NCBI RefSeq assembly: GCF_007197645.1
Contig: NZ_VKGK01000025.1
Span: forward strand, 1-64,000
Length of the DNA stretch: 64,000 bases
Source: Shewanella hanedai
Lineage (GTDB): Bacteria > Pseudomonadota > Gammaproteobacteria > Enterobacterales > Shewanellaceae
Direction of reading: 5' to 3'
Part shown: piece by piece, positions 18,860 to 28,421 of the stretch
Layout of the letters: each line of letters starts with the position of its first letter
Position numbering within the stretch: position 1 is the first letter of the stretch
The notes under the pieces: generated by a model
Seen by the model: the letters and a program-made list of their open reading frames with translations, nothing else
Told to the model about the DNA's origin: nothing
Databases searched by the model: none
Program-made: the position numbers and the translations under genes

Positions 18860-21001
18860 TTATTGATCTGTATCGATTTTTCTTTGCAGTAAAATGTCGG
18901 TCTCAACATTTTCAACTTTAGAGTAAACCACCCGCTTACCATCATCCGATGCACTGATATTGAGTGTCAGGTGAAACTCCTGCTCATGATTTCCAATATG
19001 GCTAATGAAGCGGTTATGATTGGTATCAAACTCATAATAATAGAGCTTTAAAAGTAAGCCTTGTCGTACCACATAATAGATCCCTCCATCAATAATTGCC
19101 GGACGATACAAGCTTAGCGAAGGTTGCAGATCGTACACCCCAAGTTCAGGTGCTAAATTTAGCGCTAAAAAATCGGCAATCTTTTTAGAGTAATGAATAA
19201 AGGACGGATTAAGCGTTTTAATCAACTCAAGATCACCTTGGCTCGTGATCGCTTGTTTATCATCTTCAACAACCGGTGTTGACGTGCCCAACTGCAGATT
19301 GTATTGCCATGATTGCCACTTGCCTTCATTGAGCCCTGAGAAATTGATATGCTTACCATCTTGTGACCATACCACAGCATCCAGTTGCTCATAACCTGAA
19401 ACGATTGGCACCATATGCCGACTATAAGTATTGATAAGATAGAGTTTGTCTTCAGTGTCCCCCAACAGAATGTTCTCACCGTTTGGCGACCAGAGTAGAT
19501 AATCTGGTTTGATATTTTCAGGTAGATTTGCCAGTAAACTGGCCGCTTTTTTATGTTTGTGTTTAAGCCAGATCTCAACATGACTTAGGCCATCTGCCGA
19601 TCCCCGCTGGAAAGAAACAAACGCCATCTGATCGCCCTCTTTTGACATCGTTGGCAATATGTCAGTGCGGGCCGATGATGAAACCTGTCTGGGTTTAACT
19701 TCACCTGCTGATTCTGTTCGGCTAAATTCAATATTATACAGATTTACATTCACTTGCCCCTCAGAGTAAGCCAATTGCTGCGTCACCCTATTCATATCGA
19801 TATCCGGAATAAATCCCATCGGGTTATGAACCACCTGACTCTCTCCATTAAGAGACATTAAGCGTAAACTGGTGTTGCCTAACCAGAAGCTTTCATTGAC
19901 CTTATGCCATTTAAGCCCCCAATAATCTTGCTCACTAAAATCAATGATTTTGCTATCTAAACTGATTAAATCAACCAGTTTTAACTCAAACCACTTTTGA
20001 TTTTTTTCCACCAACAGCATCAACAAACTCTCTTTATCGATATCCATCAACAAAGGATTAAACTGAGGCAGATCTTGCTGCTCAACTATCTGTGGAAACT
20101 CATCGTTAGACAGGGTCACTTTGGTTAACATGGCTTGGTTATCTCGCCATCTGCGTCGATATAAAGTCTCCGGCGAAACCCAGTGCATCTTCTGTCTGCT
20201 ATAGCCAGGTTCACAGTCGCTCAAGTGGCGATCTGGACTTAAACGCCATGTTTCAACCGGCGTCGAAACCGACATAATACGCACATCACAGCTAATCGGA
20301 TCGTGGCGATAATAGATAAGCCACTGGCTGTCAGGAGACCACTCTGGCGCCTCTTCGCTGTATCCTGTGTTCTTAATCGAGTGAATGGTTTCTGTTTGAG
20401 CGTCATAGACAACCAGATCCATCTGGCTGCGATTTTCTGAAATCTGACTGAAAGCCAAATAGCGTCCATCAGGAGAGTAACGAAGAAAGCCTTCAGGGCC
20501 TGGTACTGAAGTTAATCGGGTTTCATATTCATAGGTGGGCAGAGATAAGCTGGGTTTGGTCAATTGAAATAAGCTGAACATCAACCCCATGCCTAAAACA
20601 ATCCCCAAGATGGCCATCATGGGTTTTGAAGTTCGCTTAACAACACCGAACTCTTCAGAAACCTCAGGGGCTTTAATCGCTTCTACGCTGGCAATAAGTT
20701 GGTAGCCGACACGGGGCACTGTTCGAATAAATCGAGGGGTGCCTTTGTCATCTTGAAGTGACTTTCTTAACTGGGTGATGGCCTGAGAGACAGAGTTGTC
20801 ACTGACGATCGTGTCATGCCATAACTCATCCATGATCAGATTACGTGATACTGCTTCACCATGGTGTTTGATTAACAATTTAAGCAGGGCAAGCTGCCTA
20901 GCCTCAATCTCGAGCCATTCTCCATCAATCAAGAGTTTAAGCGCGACAAAGTCGACTATTACCTCATTGACCTTTACTTTATCGGAACAACTTAACGACA
21001 T
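18860..21001 (-). CDS. CadC-type membrane transcriptional regulator with winged helix and PD40/WD40-like propeller
   Basis: 713 residues. The N-terminal OmpR/PhoB-type winged helix (about 1-105; LWHDTIVSDNSVSQAITQLR, IRTVPRVGYQL) should bind DNA; a single membrane helix follows (about 128-148; MMAILGIVLGMGLMFSLFQL), and the periplasmic part contains TolB/PD40-type repeats (RYSPDGRYLAFS, EWSPDSQWLIYY, LWSPNGENILLG). This is the layout of one-component membrane sensors such as CadC and ToxR. It is divergent from the receptor gene at 21279, which makes that gene its likely target; the first receptor and the Sel1/TonB gene may be targets as well (inference). Confidence 0.88.
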   Translation of the reverse strand: MSLSCSDKVKVNEVIVDFVALKLLIDGEWLEIEARQLALLKLLIKHHGEAVSRNLIMDELWHDTIVSDNSVSQAITQLRKSLQDDKGTPRFIRTVPRVGYQLIASVEAIKAPEVSEEFGVVKRTSKPMMAILGIVLGMGLMFSLFQLTKPSLSLPTYEYETRLTSVPGPEGFLRYSPDGRYLAFSQISENRSQMDLVVYDAQTETIHSIKNTGYSEEAPEWSPDSQWLIYYRHDPISCDVRIMSVSTPVETWRLSPDRHLSDCEPGYSRQKMHWVSPETLYRRRWRDNQAMLTKVTLSNDEFPQIVEQQDLPQFNPLLMDIDKESLLMLLVEKNQKWFELKLVDLISLDSKIIDFSEQDYWGLKWHKVNESFWLGNTSLRLMSLNGESQVVHNPMGFIPDIDMNRVTQQLAYSEGQVNVNLYNIEFSRTESAGEVKPRQVSSSARTDILPTMSKEGDQMAFVSFQRGSADGLSHVEIWLKHKHKKAASLLANLPENIKPDYLLWSPNGENILLGDTEDKLYLINTYSRHMVPIVSGYEQLDAVVWSQDGKHINFSGLNEGKWQSWQYNLQLGTSTPVVEDDKQAITSQGDLELIKTLNPSFIHYSKKIADFLALNLAPELGVYDLQPSLSLYRPAIIDGGIYYVVRQGLLLKLYYYEFDTNHNRFISHIGNHEQEFHLTLNISASDDGKRVVYSKVENVETDILLQRKIDTDQ

Positions 21002-21278
21002 TTAAGCACTAAAAACGATGTTAACTATTGGTTAATTACAATAACACAGAGTAGTATGGAACCGTGCATATTCTAAGTCGCTGTATTAGTTATATCAATA
21101 ATAAATATGACCACTAAAAATATACCACTTAGCGTCCGTTAAAGGGAAAGCGGACTCTTACAAACAAAAGACTAAATATAACTAAAAATATTAATTAGTT
21201 AGCCGGAAACCACAATGTCATTATTGCGGTGTTTTTCAATTTTATCTCTGGCTAGAAGTGTAATATCAGGATATGACT

Positions 21279-23906
21279 ATGAGCATCTCATCTCTGCGCT
21301 ACTTACTCCCTGTGTTGTTACTCCCTGTAACAACTCTGAACGCCGACGCCAATCAACCTCGCACTGAAAACAGTCATGCTGATTCACTGGAGAAAATTCA
21401 AATCCGGGGTATTCGTGGCAGTGTCGTTGAATCAATCAACACCAAACGTAACAGCGTTTCGGTACTCGATGCCATTACCGCTGAAGATATTGGCAAATTT
21501 CCCGATAAAAACGTAGCAGAATCCCTTCAACGTATCACGGGTGTGTCGCTTACTCGGGTTCAAGGAGAAGGAGAGAGAGTGGGCGTTAGAGGAACGGCGC
21601 CGAGCCAGAATCAAACCTATATCAATGGTCAAAGCATCGCATCGGCTGACTGGTGGATCTCGTCACAACCTAATCGTGGGTTTAACTACACTATGCTCCC
21701 CTCTGAGCTTGTCAGCTCGTTAGAGGTTTATAAAGCCCCTGAAGCCGACCACGACGAAGGCTCACTCGGTGGTTCCATCAATATCAAAACCCGTAAGCCG
21801 CTAGAAACAGAAAATAATATGTTTGTCGGCACCGCTCAGATGCAATACAGCGAAACTTCTGAAAAAACCGATCCCCAACTTTCTTTACTCTATAACTGGA
21901 TTAATGAAGACAACAACTTTGGCGCGCTTATTTCTCTAATTCGCCATGAAAGACATTTAAGACGTGATGGTCTTGAATCTTGGGGTTGGGCTGAACGTGA
22001 TTACAATATTGATGCGCAAGGCAGCTTGTCTGAAACTCAGCAAGAAGATGCAGATCTTAAAGATATATGGAGCCCAGGTGGTGGTGGCAGCGCAGTATTC
22101 GAACAACACCGAATCCGATCAAGTGCCATGCTCTCTTTGCAATACCAGCCTAATCTTGACTGGAATATCGAGTTTCAAACCCTCTACTCTCAGTTAGATG
22201 CCAATAACCGCAACCAAAATTTCCTTTGGCAACCCAGTACGGTTTACGGCAGAGGCGGCAAAGTCAGTGACTACCAGATCCAAGATGACACCTTAACCTC
22301 CGCCACTTATAGCCAAATGCCCAACGATAACCCAAGCGGACGCCCCTTTAGTACTGCCATGGAAGCCATTTGGCGTAAATCAAAAATAGAAACCAATATC
22401 TACCACCTTTTGCTTGAACATGAATTCGATTATTGGAAAAGTCAGTATCAAATCGGCTATACCCGTGCCAGTGGGGGGACTAATGGCGACTTTACCTCTC
22501 AATGGTCAGCCAATACCGATTTTAGCGTCAACACGCAAACGGCAAAAGATATTCAAACACACTACAGCACGTCACCTTTACAAGCTGACGCGTGGGCCAT
22601 CAGTGAGGTAAGAAAGGATTCCCATAATTCCGTTGATGATGAGTTGTTCGCTCAGCTCGATTTTGAATATCAACTTGATAGAGAGTTTATCGACTCCATC
22701 AAGTTTGGGACCAAATATAAACGACACACACGAGACTTTATTCGTTTCCGTTCTCGCAATGGCGGCTATCAAGGACTAGCTGGTGATTTAGGCTGGACAC
22801 TCGCCGACTTTCCCGCCGCATTCCCCAGCGACTACCTAAAGGGAGTTGGCTCGCAAAACACCCTCAAAGACTATGCTTTTGCCGATACCGACGCCCTAAA
22901 TTCAGCCTATAGTGAGCTTAACTTTATTCAAACAGAGGAAAAGCCAAGCAGCTTTGACATCACTGAGAACAGCTACGCTGGCTACACTAAAGTGAACTTC
23001 TCAGGTGAGAGCTACCGAGGTAATATTGGCGTTCGAGTGGTTCACACTCAACAAACCGCCTCGGCTTATCAGCAAACCCCAACAAATGATGCTCAACAAC
23101 TTGACTACCTCTGGACGACATCTGATAAAAGTTACACTGATGTGTTACCCAGTATCAATATCGCCATGGATTGGCGAGAGGATCTGGTCTTTAGAGTCGC
23201 GGCATCTAAAGTGATGTCTCGTCCTGAATATCATCATCTAATGCCATCGACAAATTACAATGTCACCCAAGCCCAAGGCGCTGGCGGAAACCCGGAGCTC
23301 GATCCATTTAGAGCCACCAAATTTGATGTTGGCCTCGAATGGTATTTCGATGAAGCCGCTCTATTTTCAATTGCAGGCTTCCAGAAAGATGTGAAATCTT
23401 TCATCGATATCCAAAGGTATCAAGAGGAGTATGAAAACATAGAGATGATCATTAACCGCCCCGTCAATGGCAGTGGCGGCACAATCAGAGGCCTTGAGCT
23501 GAGTTGGCAACAAGAGATCATTTATGGCCTCGGCATCATAGCCAACTACACCTATATTGATGGCAAACGCAAAGATTTAGAAACAGGCGAGAATATAAAT
23601 ATACCGGGTCATTCCGATCATACCGCAAATTTAACCACTTACTTTGAGAATGATTGGCTCAGTACTCGTCTGTCCTATAACTATAGAACTGACTTTGCCA
23701 CGGGGATTGGTGAAGAGATCAGTGACGACATCGGTCAATTAGATGTGAACTTATCCTTGATGCTCACCGAGCATGTGTCGTTGGTATTTGAAGGCATAAA
23801 CCTCACCGATGAGATCATTTACACCTATGAGCGTAACCAATATGCTCCAGTCGGGGTCTATCGAAATGGGCGACGTTTTTACGCGGGTGCCAGATTATCC
23901 TTTTAA
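21279..23906 (+). CDS. TonB-dependent outer-membrane receptor, paralogue of the 14522 receptor
   Basis: 875 residues with signal peptide (MSISSLRYLLPVLLLPVTTLNA), TonB-box-like EKIQIRGIRGSV, plug (EDIGKFPDKNVAESLQRITGV, GEGERVGVRGT, DHDEGSLGGSINIKTRKPL) and barrel ending in GRRFYAGARLSF. The start is placed at ATG 21279, seven bases after AGGA (21268-21271), not at the ATG two codons upstream. It shares long stretches with the receptor at 14522, so the two arose by duplication and probably take related ligands. The divergent CadC-like gene suggests control of uptake by a membrane sensor. Confidence 0.93.
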   Translation: MSISSLRYLLPVLLLPVTTLNADANQPRTENSHADSLEKIQIRGIRGSVVESINTKRNSVSVLDAITAEDIGKFPDKNVAESLQRITGVSLTRVQGEGERVGVRGTAPSQNQTYINGQSIASADWWISSQPNRGFNYTMLPSELVSSLEVYKAPEADHDEGSLGGSINIKTRKPLETENNMFVGTAQMQYSETSEKTDPQLSLLYNWINEDNNFGALISLIRHERHLRRDGLESWGWAERDYNIDAQGSLSETQQEDADLKDIWSPGGGGSAVFEQHRIRSSAMLSLQYQPNLDWNIEFQTLYSQLDANNRNQNFLWQPSTVYGRGGKVSDYQIQDDTLTSATYSQMPNDNPSGRPFSTAMEAIWRKSKIETNIYHLLLEHEFDYWKSQYQIGYTRASGGTNGDFTSQWSANTDFSVNTQTAKDIQTHYSTSPLQADAWAISEVRKDSHNSVDDELFAQLDFEYQLDREFIDSIKFGTKYKRHTRDFIRFRSRNGGYQGLAGDLGWTLADFPAAFPSDYLKGVGSQNTLKDYAFADTDALNSAYSELNFIQTEEKPSSFDITENSYAGYTKVNFSGESYRGNIGVRVVHTQQTASAYQQTPTNDAQQLDYLWTTSDKSYTDVLPSINIAMDWREDLVFRVAASKVMSRPEYHHLMPSTNYNVTQAQGAGGNPELDPFRATKFDVGLEWYFDEAALFSIAGFQKDVKSFIDIQRYQEEYENIEMIINRPVNGSGGTIRGLELSWQQEIIYGLGIIANYTYIDGKRKDLETGENINIPGHSDHTANLTTYFENDWLSTRLSYNYRTDFATGIGEEISDDIGQLDVNLSLMLTEHVSLVFEGINLTDEIIYTYERNQYAPVGVYRNGRRFYAGARLSF

Positions 23907-24008
23907 TGGGCTAGAGTGAGGACTGTAAAGGCTGCTACGCAATCCCTTTTGCGGCCTTTACTGGCATGCTACAATCACTTTTTTGAAATCTTATTTAGAT
24001 AGAGACTT

Positions 24009-24557
24009 ATGAAACAACTGCTCGATTTTCTCCCCTTAGTGATATTTTTTGCTGTCTATAAAATGTTTGATATCTATGTAGCCAGTGGTGCCCTTATTGC
24101 TGCTACCGCGTTGCAGCTTATCGTGATATACGCTCTGTATAAGAAAATTGAAAAAATGCACCTCATCACGTTTGTGATGGTGACTTTTTTTGGCACACTC
24201 ACATTAGTATTTCATGATGACAGCTTTATTAAATGGAAAGTCACCGTGGTTTATGCCCTATTCGCGATTGCTTTAGGTGTTAGCCAACTCATCAATAAAC
24301 CAATACTTAAGAGTATGTTAGGTAAAGAACTTATTGTTCCCGATAAAATATGGGCCCATGTCACTTGGTATTGGGTGTGTTTCTTTCTTGCATGTGGTCT
24401 TATCAATATCTATGTTGCCTTTAGCCTGTCACAGGAAACCTGGGTTAACTTCAAAGTCTTTGGCTTAACCGCACTCACCTTGATTAACACCGTGATCACG
24501 GTCATTTATCTTTTTAAAAATATGCCTGAAGAGCATAAAAAAGAACTCAATAAATAG
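24009..24557 (+). CDS. yciB: Intracellular septation protein A family, YciB
   Basis: An inner-membrane protein of 182 residues with about five hydrophobic helices, matching the length and opening of YciB/IspA ([26 protein letters not shown] is characteristic; also [12 protein letters not shown]). The family links to cell-envelope and septum synthesis. In many gammaproteobacteria yciB lies near yciA/yciI and the trp operon, so its presence here, about 16 kb after trpA, suggests insertion of the intervening genes into an older neighbourhood. Confidence 0.95.
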   Translation: MKQLLDFLPLVIFFAVYKMFDIYVASGALIAATALQLIVIYALYKKIEKMHLITFVMVTFFGTLTLVFHDDSFIKWKVTVVYALFAIALGVSQLINKPILKSMLGKELIVPDKIWAHVTWYWVCFFLACGLINIYVAFSLSQETWVNFKVFGLTALTLINTVITVIYLFKNMPEEHKKELNK

Positions 24558-24584
24558 ATAAATCCACCGAGTAGAGTACGCCTA

Positions 24585-24610
24585 TTATCGCCCTGCCAGC
24601 AGGGCGATAA
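24585..24610. repeat. Perfect hairpin between yciB and yciI
   Basis: TTATCGCCCTG (24585-24595), loop CCAG, CAGGGCGATAA (24600-24610): an 11-bp perfect stem without a T run. It could slow transcription or protect mRNA ends between yciB and yciI. Confidence 0.6.
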
Positions 24611-24669
24611 ATTAACACCAGAAATCTCGATTTGGCTGCACAATCGCTGCACAAAAAAAGGAATTAACC

Positions 24670-24969
24670 ATGTGGTATATGATCTCCTCCCAAGATGTTG
24701 ACAATAGCCTAGAGAAACGTCTGGCAGCACGCCCAGAACATCTGGCTCGTCTACAACAACTTGCCGATGAAGGACGTCTATTGATCGCAGGGCCTCACCC
24801 TGCCATCGACAATGAAAATCCGGGTGAAGCGGGCTTTACAGGCTCACTTGTGGTTGCCGATTTTGCATCACTTATTGAAGCTCAAGCGTGGGCCGATGTT
24901 GATCCTTACATCGCAGCAGGCGTTTATGAGAAAGTAATTGTTAAACCCTTTAAACGTGTACTGCCATAA
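24670..24969 (+). CDS. yciI: YciI family protein
   Basis: A 99-residue ferredoxin-like-fold protein of the YciI/YCII family. The family's His-Asp pair is visible in [24 protein letters not shown] and [12 protein letters not shown]. Its cellular role is not settled; some relatives are fused to other enzymes or act as dehalogenase-like proteins. AAAGGA precedes the ATG. It is followed by xthA after 14 bases, so the two are probably cotranscribed. Confidence 0.93.
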   Translation: MWYMISSQDVDNSLEKRLAARPEHLARLQQLADEGRLLIAGPHPAIDNENPGEAGFTGSLVVADFASLIEAQAWADVDPYIAAGVYEKVIVKPFKRVLP

Positions 24970-24983
24970 CACCGGAGCTAATA

Positions 24984-25790
24984 ATGAAAATAGTCTCATT
25001 TAACATCAACGGCATTCGCGCCAGATTACATCAACTGCAAGCGCTCATCGATGCCCACCAGCCTGATGTTATTGGCCTGCAAGAAACCAAAGCCCATGAT
25101 GAGGTTTTCCCCGTCGCCGACGTTGAAGCCATGGGCTACAAAGTTCACTATCACGGCGGCAAAGCTCACTACGGTGTGGCGATGATGTCTAAGCTTGAGC
25201 CAGTAAAAGTTCAAAAAGGCTTTCCGACCGATGAAGACGATGCGCAGCGCCGCATGATCATGGGCACATTCACCCAAGAGAATGGTCGTCCGTTAACCGT
25301 CTTAAACGGCTACTTCCCTCAGGGCGATAATATCAGCCACGAAACCAAGTATCCTGCTAAACGTAAGTTCTACAAAGATTTAATGATATACCTCAATGAA
25401 AACCACACTCCAGATGAAGATATCGCCATCATCGGCGACATTAATATCTCACCTGTGGATCTTGATATCGGTATTGGTGAGCCCAACGCTAAGCGCTGGC
25501 TTAAAACCGGTAAATGTAGCTTCCAACCTGAAGAACGTGAATGGCTTAAAACCCTGATGGATTGGGGCTTGGTTGATACATTCCGCGAACTGCATCCAGA
25601 TCGCGTTGATCGTTACTCTTGGTTTGATTATCGCAGTAAAGGTTTTGTTGATAACCGCGGTCTGCGTATCGACGTGGTATTGGCAACCAAATCATTAGCT
25701 GAACGTCTGGTTGAATCTGATGTGGACTACGAATTGCGTGGCATAGAGAAGCCATCAGATCACGCGCCGATCTGGAGCAGTTTTAAGTAG
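24984..25790 (+). CDS. xthA: Exonuclease III
   Basis: Mg-dependent AP endonuclease and 3'-5' exonuclease of base-excision repair. The 268-residue sequence has the full family signature: [24 protein letters not shown] with the metal-binding Glu, [16 protein letters not shown], and the C-terminal [10 protein letters not shown] with the catalytic Asp-His. Length matches E. coli XthA. Only 14 bases separate it from yciI. Confidence 0.97.
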   Translation: MKIVSFNINGIRARLHQLQALIDAHQPDVIGLQETKAHDEVFPVADVEAMGYKVHYHGGKAHYGVAMMSKLEPVKVQKGFPTDEDDAQRRMIMGTFTQENGRPLTVLNGYFPQGDNISHETKYPAKRKFYKDLMIYLNENHTPDEDIAIIGDINISPVDLDIGIGEPNAKRWLKTGKCSFQPEEREWLKTLMDWGLVDTFRELHPDRVDRYSWFDYRSKGFVDNRGLRIDVVLATKSLAERLVESDVDYELRGIEKPSDHAPIWSSFK

Positions 25791-25829
25791 TTCTGAACGC
25801 TACAAATTAGTCTTCATATCCATCCAAAC

Positions 25830-25870
25830 AACCCCATGATTGAGTCTTACTAAATCATGGGGTTTTTATT
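25830..25870 (+). terminator. Intrinsic terminator after xthA
   Basis: Stem AACCCCATGATT (25830-25841), 11-base loop, AATCATGGGGTT (25853-25864), then TTTATT. The remaining bases up to 26180 hold the upstream dyad and sigma-54 promoter of the next operon and no gene. Confidence 0.9.
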
Positions 25871-26041
25871 TGAATCGTATTTATTGCCAACCGTTTTACC
25901 TAACCTCACTATTTGACCTAAAACCTCACCAAATGCAGGCTCCCAGTCAGTGTCGGCTCCCGCTTAACACTCATCTCAAAAACAGATCATAAAATCTAAA
26001 TTCAACAATTAAAAAACGTTAAAACCCGATAAAAAAGGCAG

Positions 26042-26057
26042 TGACACACCTGTCTCA
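26042..26057. promoter_or_regulatory. 16-bp dyad, likely enhancer site of the sigma-54 activator (copy 1)
   Basis: TGACACA-CC-TGTCTCA: the half-sites match as inverted repeats at 6 of 7 positions. The same dyad occurs upstream of the porin gene (35722-35737) and the VOC gene (38020-38035). Its centre lies about 107 bp before the predicted transcription start, a usual distance for a sigma-54 activator. Confidence 0.72.
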
Positions 26058-26129
26058 CCCCCGTCTGTTCTTAAACACAAATAGAATTAAAAATCATTCA
26101 TCCCCATGTATTTATGATGATTTTTCGTA

Positions 26130-26146
26130 TTGGCATAGATGTTGTA
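26130..26146 (+). promoter_or_regulatory. Sigma-54 promoter of the Tat/GMC/dehydrogenase operon
   Basis: TTGGCATAGATGTTGTA against consensus YTGGCACRNNNNTTGCW: the -24 GG (26132-26133) is invariant and the -12 position has GT in place of GC, with exactly ten bases between. Predicted start near 26157; AAGGAG follows before the ATG at 26181. The presence of a sigma-54 activator gene at the end of the same cluster supports it. Confidence 0.72.
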
Positions 26147-26180
26147 ACCATGGGTAAACCTTAATAAAAAGGAGAAAACC

Positions 26181-26708
26181 ATGAGCAATAATGATCACTC
26201 TACATCTAGGCGTAAGTTTCTCAAAAACACTGGGATAGGTGTTGCAGGGACAATCGTAGCCTCCACTTTATCAGTGACGGGTTCTGTAGCAGAAGAAGCT
26301 AAAAATATTAGCCTGCCGGACTCACCACACGTAAGTAAAACCTTGTTGAAAATGGCCAAGGACATCTATCCCCACGAGATGATCCAGAACAAATATTATC
26401 AAAAAATTGTCGATGATTTGGCCAAACAGCAAAAGAGGTTAATAGATGAAGGCGTTGCAATGCTTGATGAACAGAGCATAGCAAAATTGGGGTCCCCCTT
26501 TTTACAGGTTAATTACGAACCCGATAGAGTTCGCTTGCTACGTTCAATTGAAGAGACCACTTTCTTCATCAAAGTCCGCACTGCATTGATGTTTGGACTG
26601 TATGACAACCCTGAACTCTTCCCTCTGTTTGGCTATCAAGGTTCATCAGTAGAAAAAGGCGGTTACCTCAATCGAGGGTTAAACGATCTTGATTGGTTAA
26701 GCGAATAA
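26181..26708 (+). CDS. Tat-exported small subunit-like protein of a GMC dehydrogenase
   Basis: 175 residues. The N-terminus has a twin-arginine signal (TSRRKFLKN, then a hydrophobic stretch to about residue 36), so the protein is exported folded. The rest (LLKMAKDIYPHEMIQNKYYQKIVDD) resembles the short subunits, of the gluconate-2-dehydrogenase subunit-3 type, encoded next to GMC oxidoreductases. It probably carries the following FAD subunit across the membrane as a partner, since the GMC protein lacks its own signal. It is first in the operon and 23 bases from the GMC gene. AAGGAG precedes the start. Family assignment is moderate. Confidence 0.75.
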   Translation: MSNNDHSTSRRKFLKNTGIGVAGTIVASTLSVTGSVAEEAKNISLPDSPHVSKTLLKMAKDIYPHEMIQNKYYQKIVDDLAKQQKRLIDEGVAMLDEQSIAKLGSPFLQVNYEPDRVRLLRSIEETTFFIKVRTALMFGLYDNPELFPLFGYQGSSVEKGGYLNRGLNDLDWLSE

Positions 26709-26731
26709 TCCCACTTACAGAGGAAATAGAT

Positions 26732-28315
26732 ATGACAAATATAGCAAAATTTGCACTCGATGATGACAGTCTGGTCGTCATTATAGGCTCTGGAGCTGGC
26801 GGTGGTACTGTCGCTAACGAGTTAGCTCAAAAAGGCATAAGTTCGGTTGTTTTAGAAGCGGGTAAACGCTTTACGCTCGAAGATCTAAAAAACAATGAAT
26901 GGGAGATGTTTATGAAGCTGTCATGGCTTGATAAGCGCATCTCAGCTGGAGGTTGGCACCATTCAAAAAACCACACTAACTTACCCGCCTGGATCGTTAA
27001 AGGTGTCGGCGGATCCTCTATCCACTGGGCCGGTGTTTCTCTTCGTTTTAAGCCGCATGAATTCAAAATGAAAAGCACCAACGGCAATATCGAAGGGGCA
27101 AATGTTGCCGACTGGCCTGTGACGTATGAAGAGGTAGCTCCCTACTACGTAAAAGCCGAACACAAGATGGGCGTAACAGGTAAAGCAACTGATACACCTG
27201 ATTTACCTGAAAGCAGCCACACAAAACTGCACCGTATCGCAGCCGAGCGCACAGGGATGACTTTTACCAACGCACCAATGGCCATCAATTCAGTACCCAA
27301 TGATGGCAGACCCGCTTGTCAGCAAATCGGGTTTTGTATGCAGGGTTGTCGTATTGGCGCTAAGTGGTCAACCATGTACACCGAAATCCCCAAAGCTGAA
27401 GCAACAGGTTTATGTGAAATACGACCTAACTGCATGGTGTTAAAGATTGAACACGATAAGAGCGGCAAGGCCACCGGCGTACTTTATGTGGATAAAGACG
27501 GCAATAAAAAACTGCAAAAAGCGCGAATTGTATGTGTTGCTGCAAACTCAATTGAGTCACCAAGGTTACTGTTAAATTCAGCATCAGAGATGTTCCCCGA
27601 TGGACTCGCTAACTCATCAGGACAAGTGGGTAGAAACTACATGGGCCACGTTACTGGCGGTGTTTATGGTGTTTTTCCTGAGCCCGTTAATATGCATCGC
27701 GGCACATCGGTTCCAAGCTTAATCACCAGCGAGCAAGCGAATAACCCTGAACGAGGTTTTGTCGCGGGATATACCCTCGAAGTGTTATCTCTGGGCTTAG
27801 GTTTCTTATCTGCCTTTTTGAAACCTGGCACAAGTGGTTGGGGAAGAGAAACAGCTGAAGCCCTTGAAAACTATCAGAACATGGCAGGTGTGTGGATTTG
27901 TGGTGAAGATCTTCCCGTCGCAACGAATCGAATCACGTTGCATCCAACCGAAAAAGATCAGCATGGCCTACCCGTCCCTGTCATCACAAAAACAGATCAC
28001 AATAACGATGTAGTGATGCGTAATCACGCTTATTCGCAGATGGCAAAACTCTATAAATCTGTCGGTGCAACCAAGATGCACAACTTACCCGCTTATCCGA
28101 GTAGCCACAATATGGGGACGAACCGTATGAGTGAACACCCGTCCGATGGCGTAGTCAATAAATGGGGACAAGCACATGATGTTCCAAACCTGTTTATCTC
28201 TGATGGCAGTCAATTTGTCACCAGTGCCGCCGTTAATCCCACACTCACGATTGTCGCGCTCGCCATTAGGCAAGCAGATCATATTGCAGGGCTAATGAAA
28301 AGCGGCCAAGTGTAG
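26732..28315 (+). CDS. GMC family FAD-dependent oxidoreductase
   Basis: 527 residues; oxidises an alcohol or sugar-type hydroxyl with FAD, passing electrons to a partner. The FAD fold begins at VVIIGSGAGGGTVANELA; KGVGGSSIHWAGVSLRF, PACQQIGFCMQGC and the C-terminal SHNMGTNRM ... TSAAVNPTLTIVALAIRQADHI match the membrane/periplasmic gluconate- or alcohol-dehydrogenase branch. I set the start at ATG 26732 after GAGG, not the upstream TTG at 26693 that overlaps the previous gene. There is no signal peptide, so export would rely on the Tat partner. Substrate unknown. Confidence 0.9.
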   Translation: MTNIAKFALDDDSLVVIIGSGAGGGTVANELAQKGISSVVLEAGKRFTLEDLKNNEWEMFMKLSWLDKRISAGGWHHSKNHTNLPAWIVKGVGGSSIHWAGVSLRFKPHEFKMKSTNGNIEGANVADWPVTYEEVAPYYVKAEHKMGVTGKATDTPDLPESSHTKLHRIAAERTGMTFTNAPMAINSVPNDGRPACQQIGFCMQGCRIGAKWSTMYTEIPKAEATGLCEIRPNCMVLKIEHDKSGKATGVLYVDKDGNKKLQKARIVCVAANSIESPRLLLNSASEMFPDGLANSSGQVGRNYMGHVTGGVYGVFPEPVNMHRGTSVPSLITSEQANNPERGFVAGYTLEVLSLGLGFLSAFLKPGTSGWGRETAEALENYQNMAGVWICGEDLPVATNRITLHPTEKDQHGLPVPVITKTDHNNDVVMRNHAYSQMAKLYKSVGATKMHNLPAYPSSHNMGTNRMSEHPSDGVVNKWGQAHDVPNLFISDGSQFVTSAAVNPTLTIVALAIRQADHIAGLMKSGQV

Positions 28316-28421
28316 TCAGTTTGTCTTTGTGGCGTTTATGGGTTTGGTCATTTTATTGCTTACCTGATTGCTTAATCTGGGTATTGACCATAAACGTCAC
28401 TTTTTTATTCAGGAGAGAACA

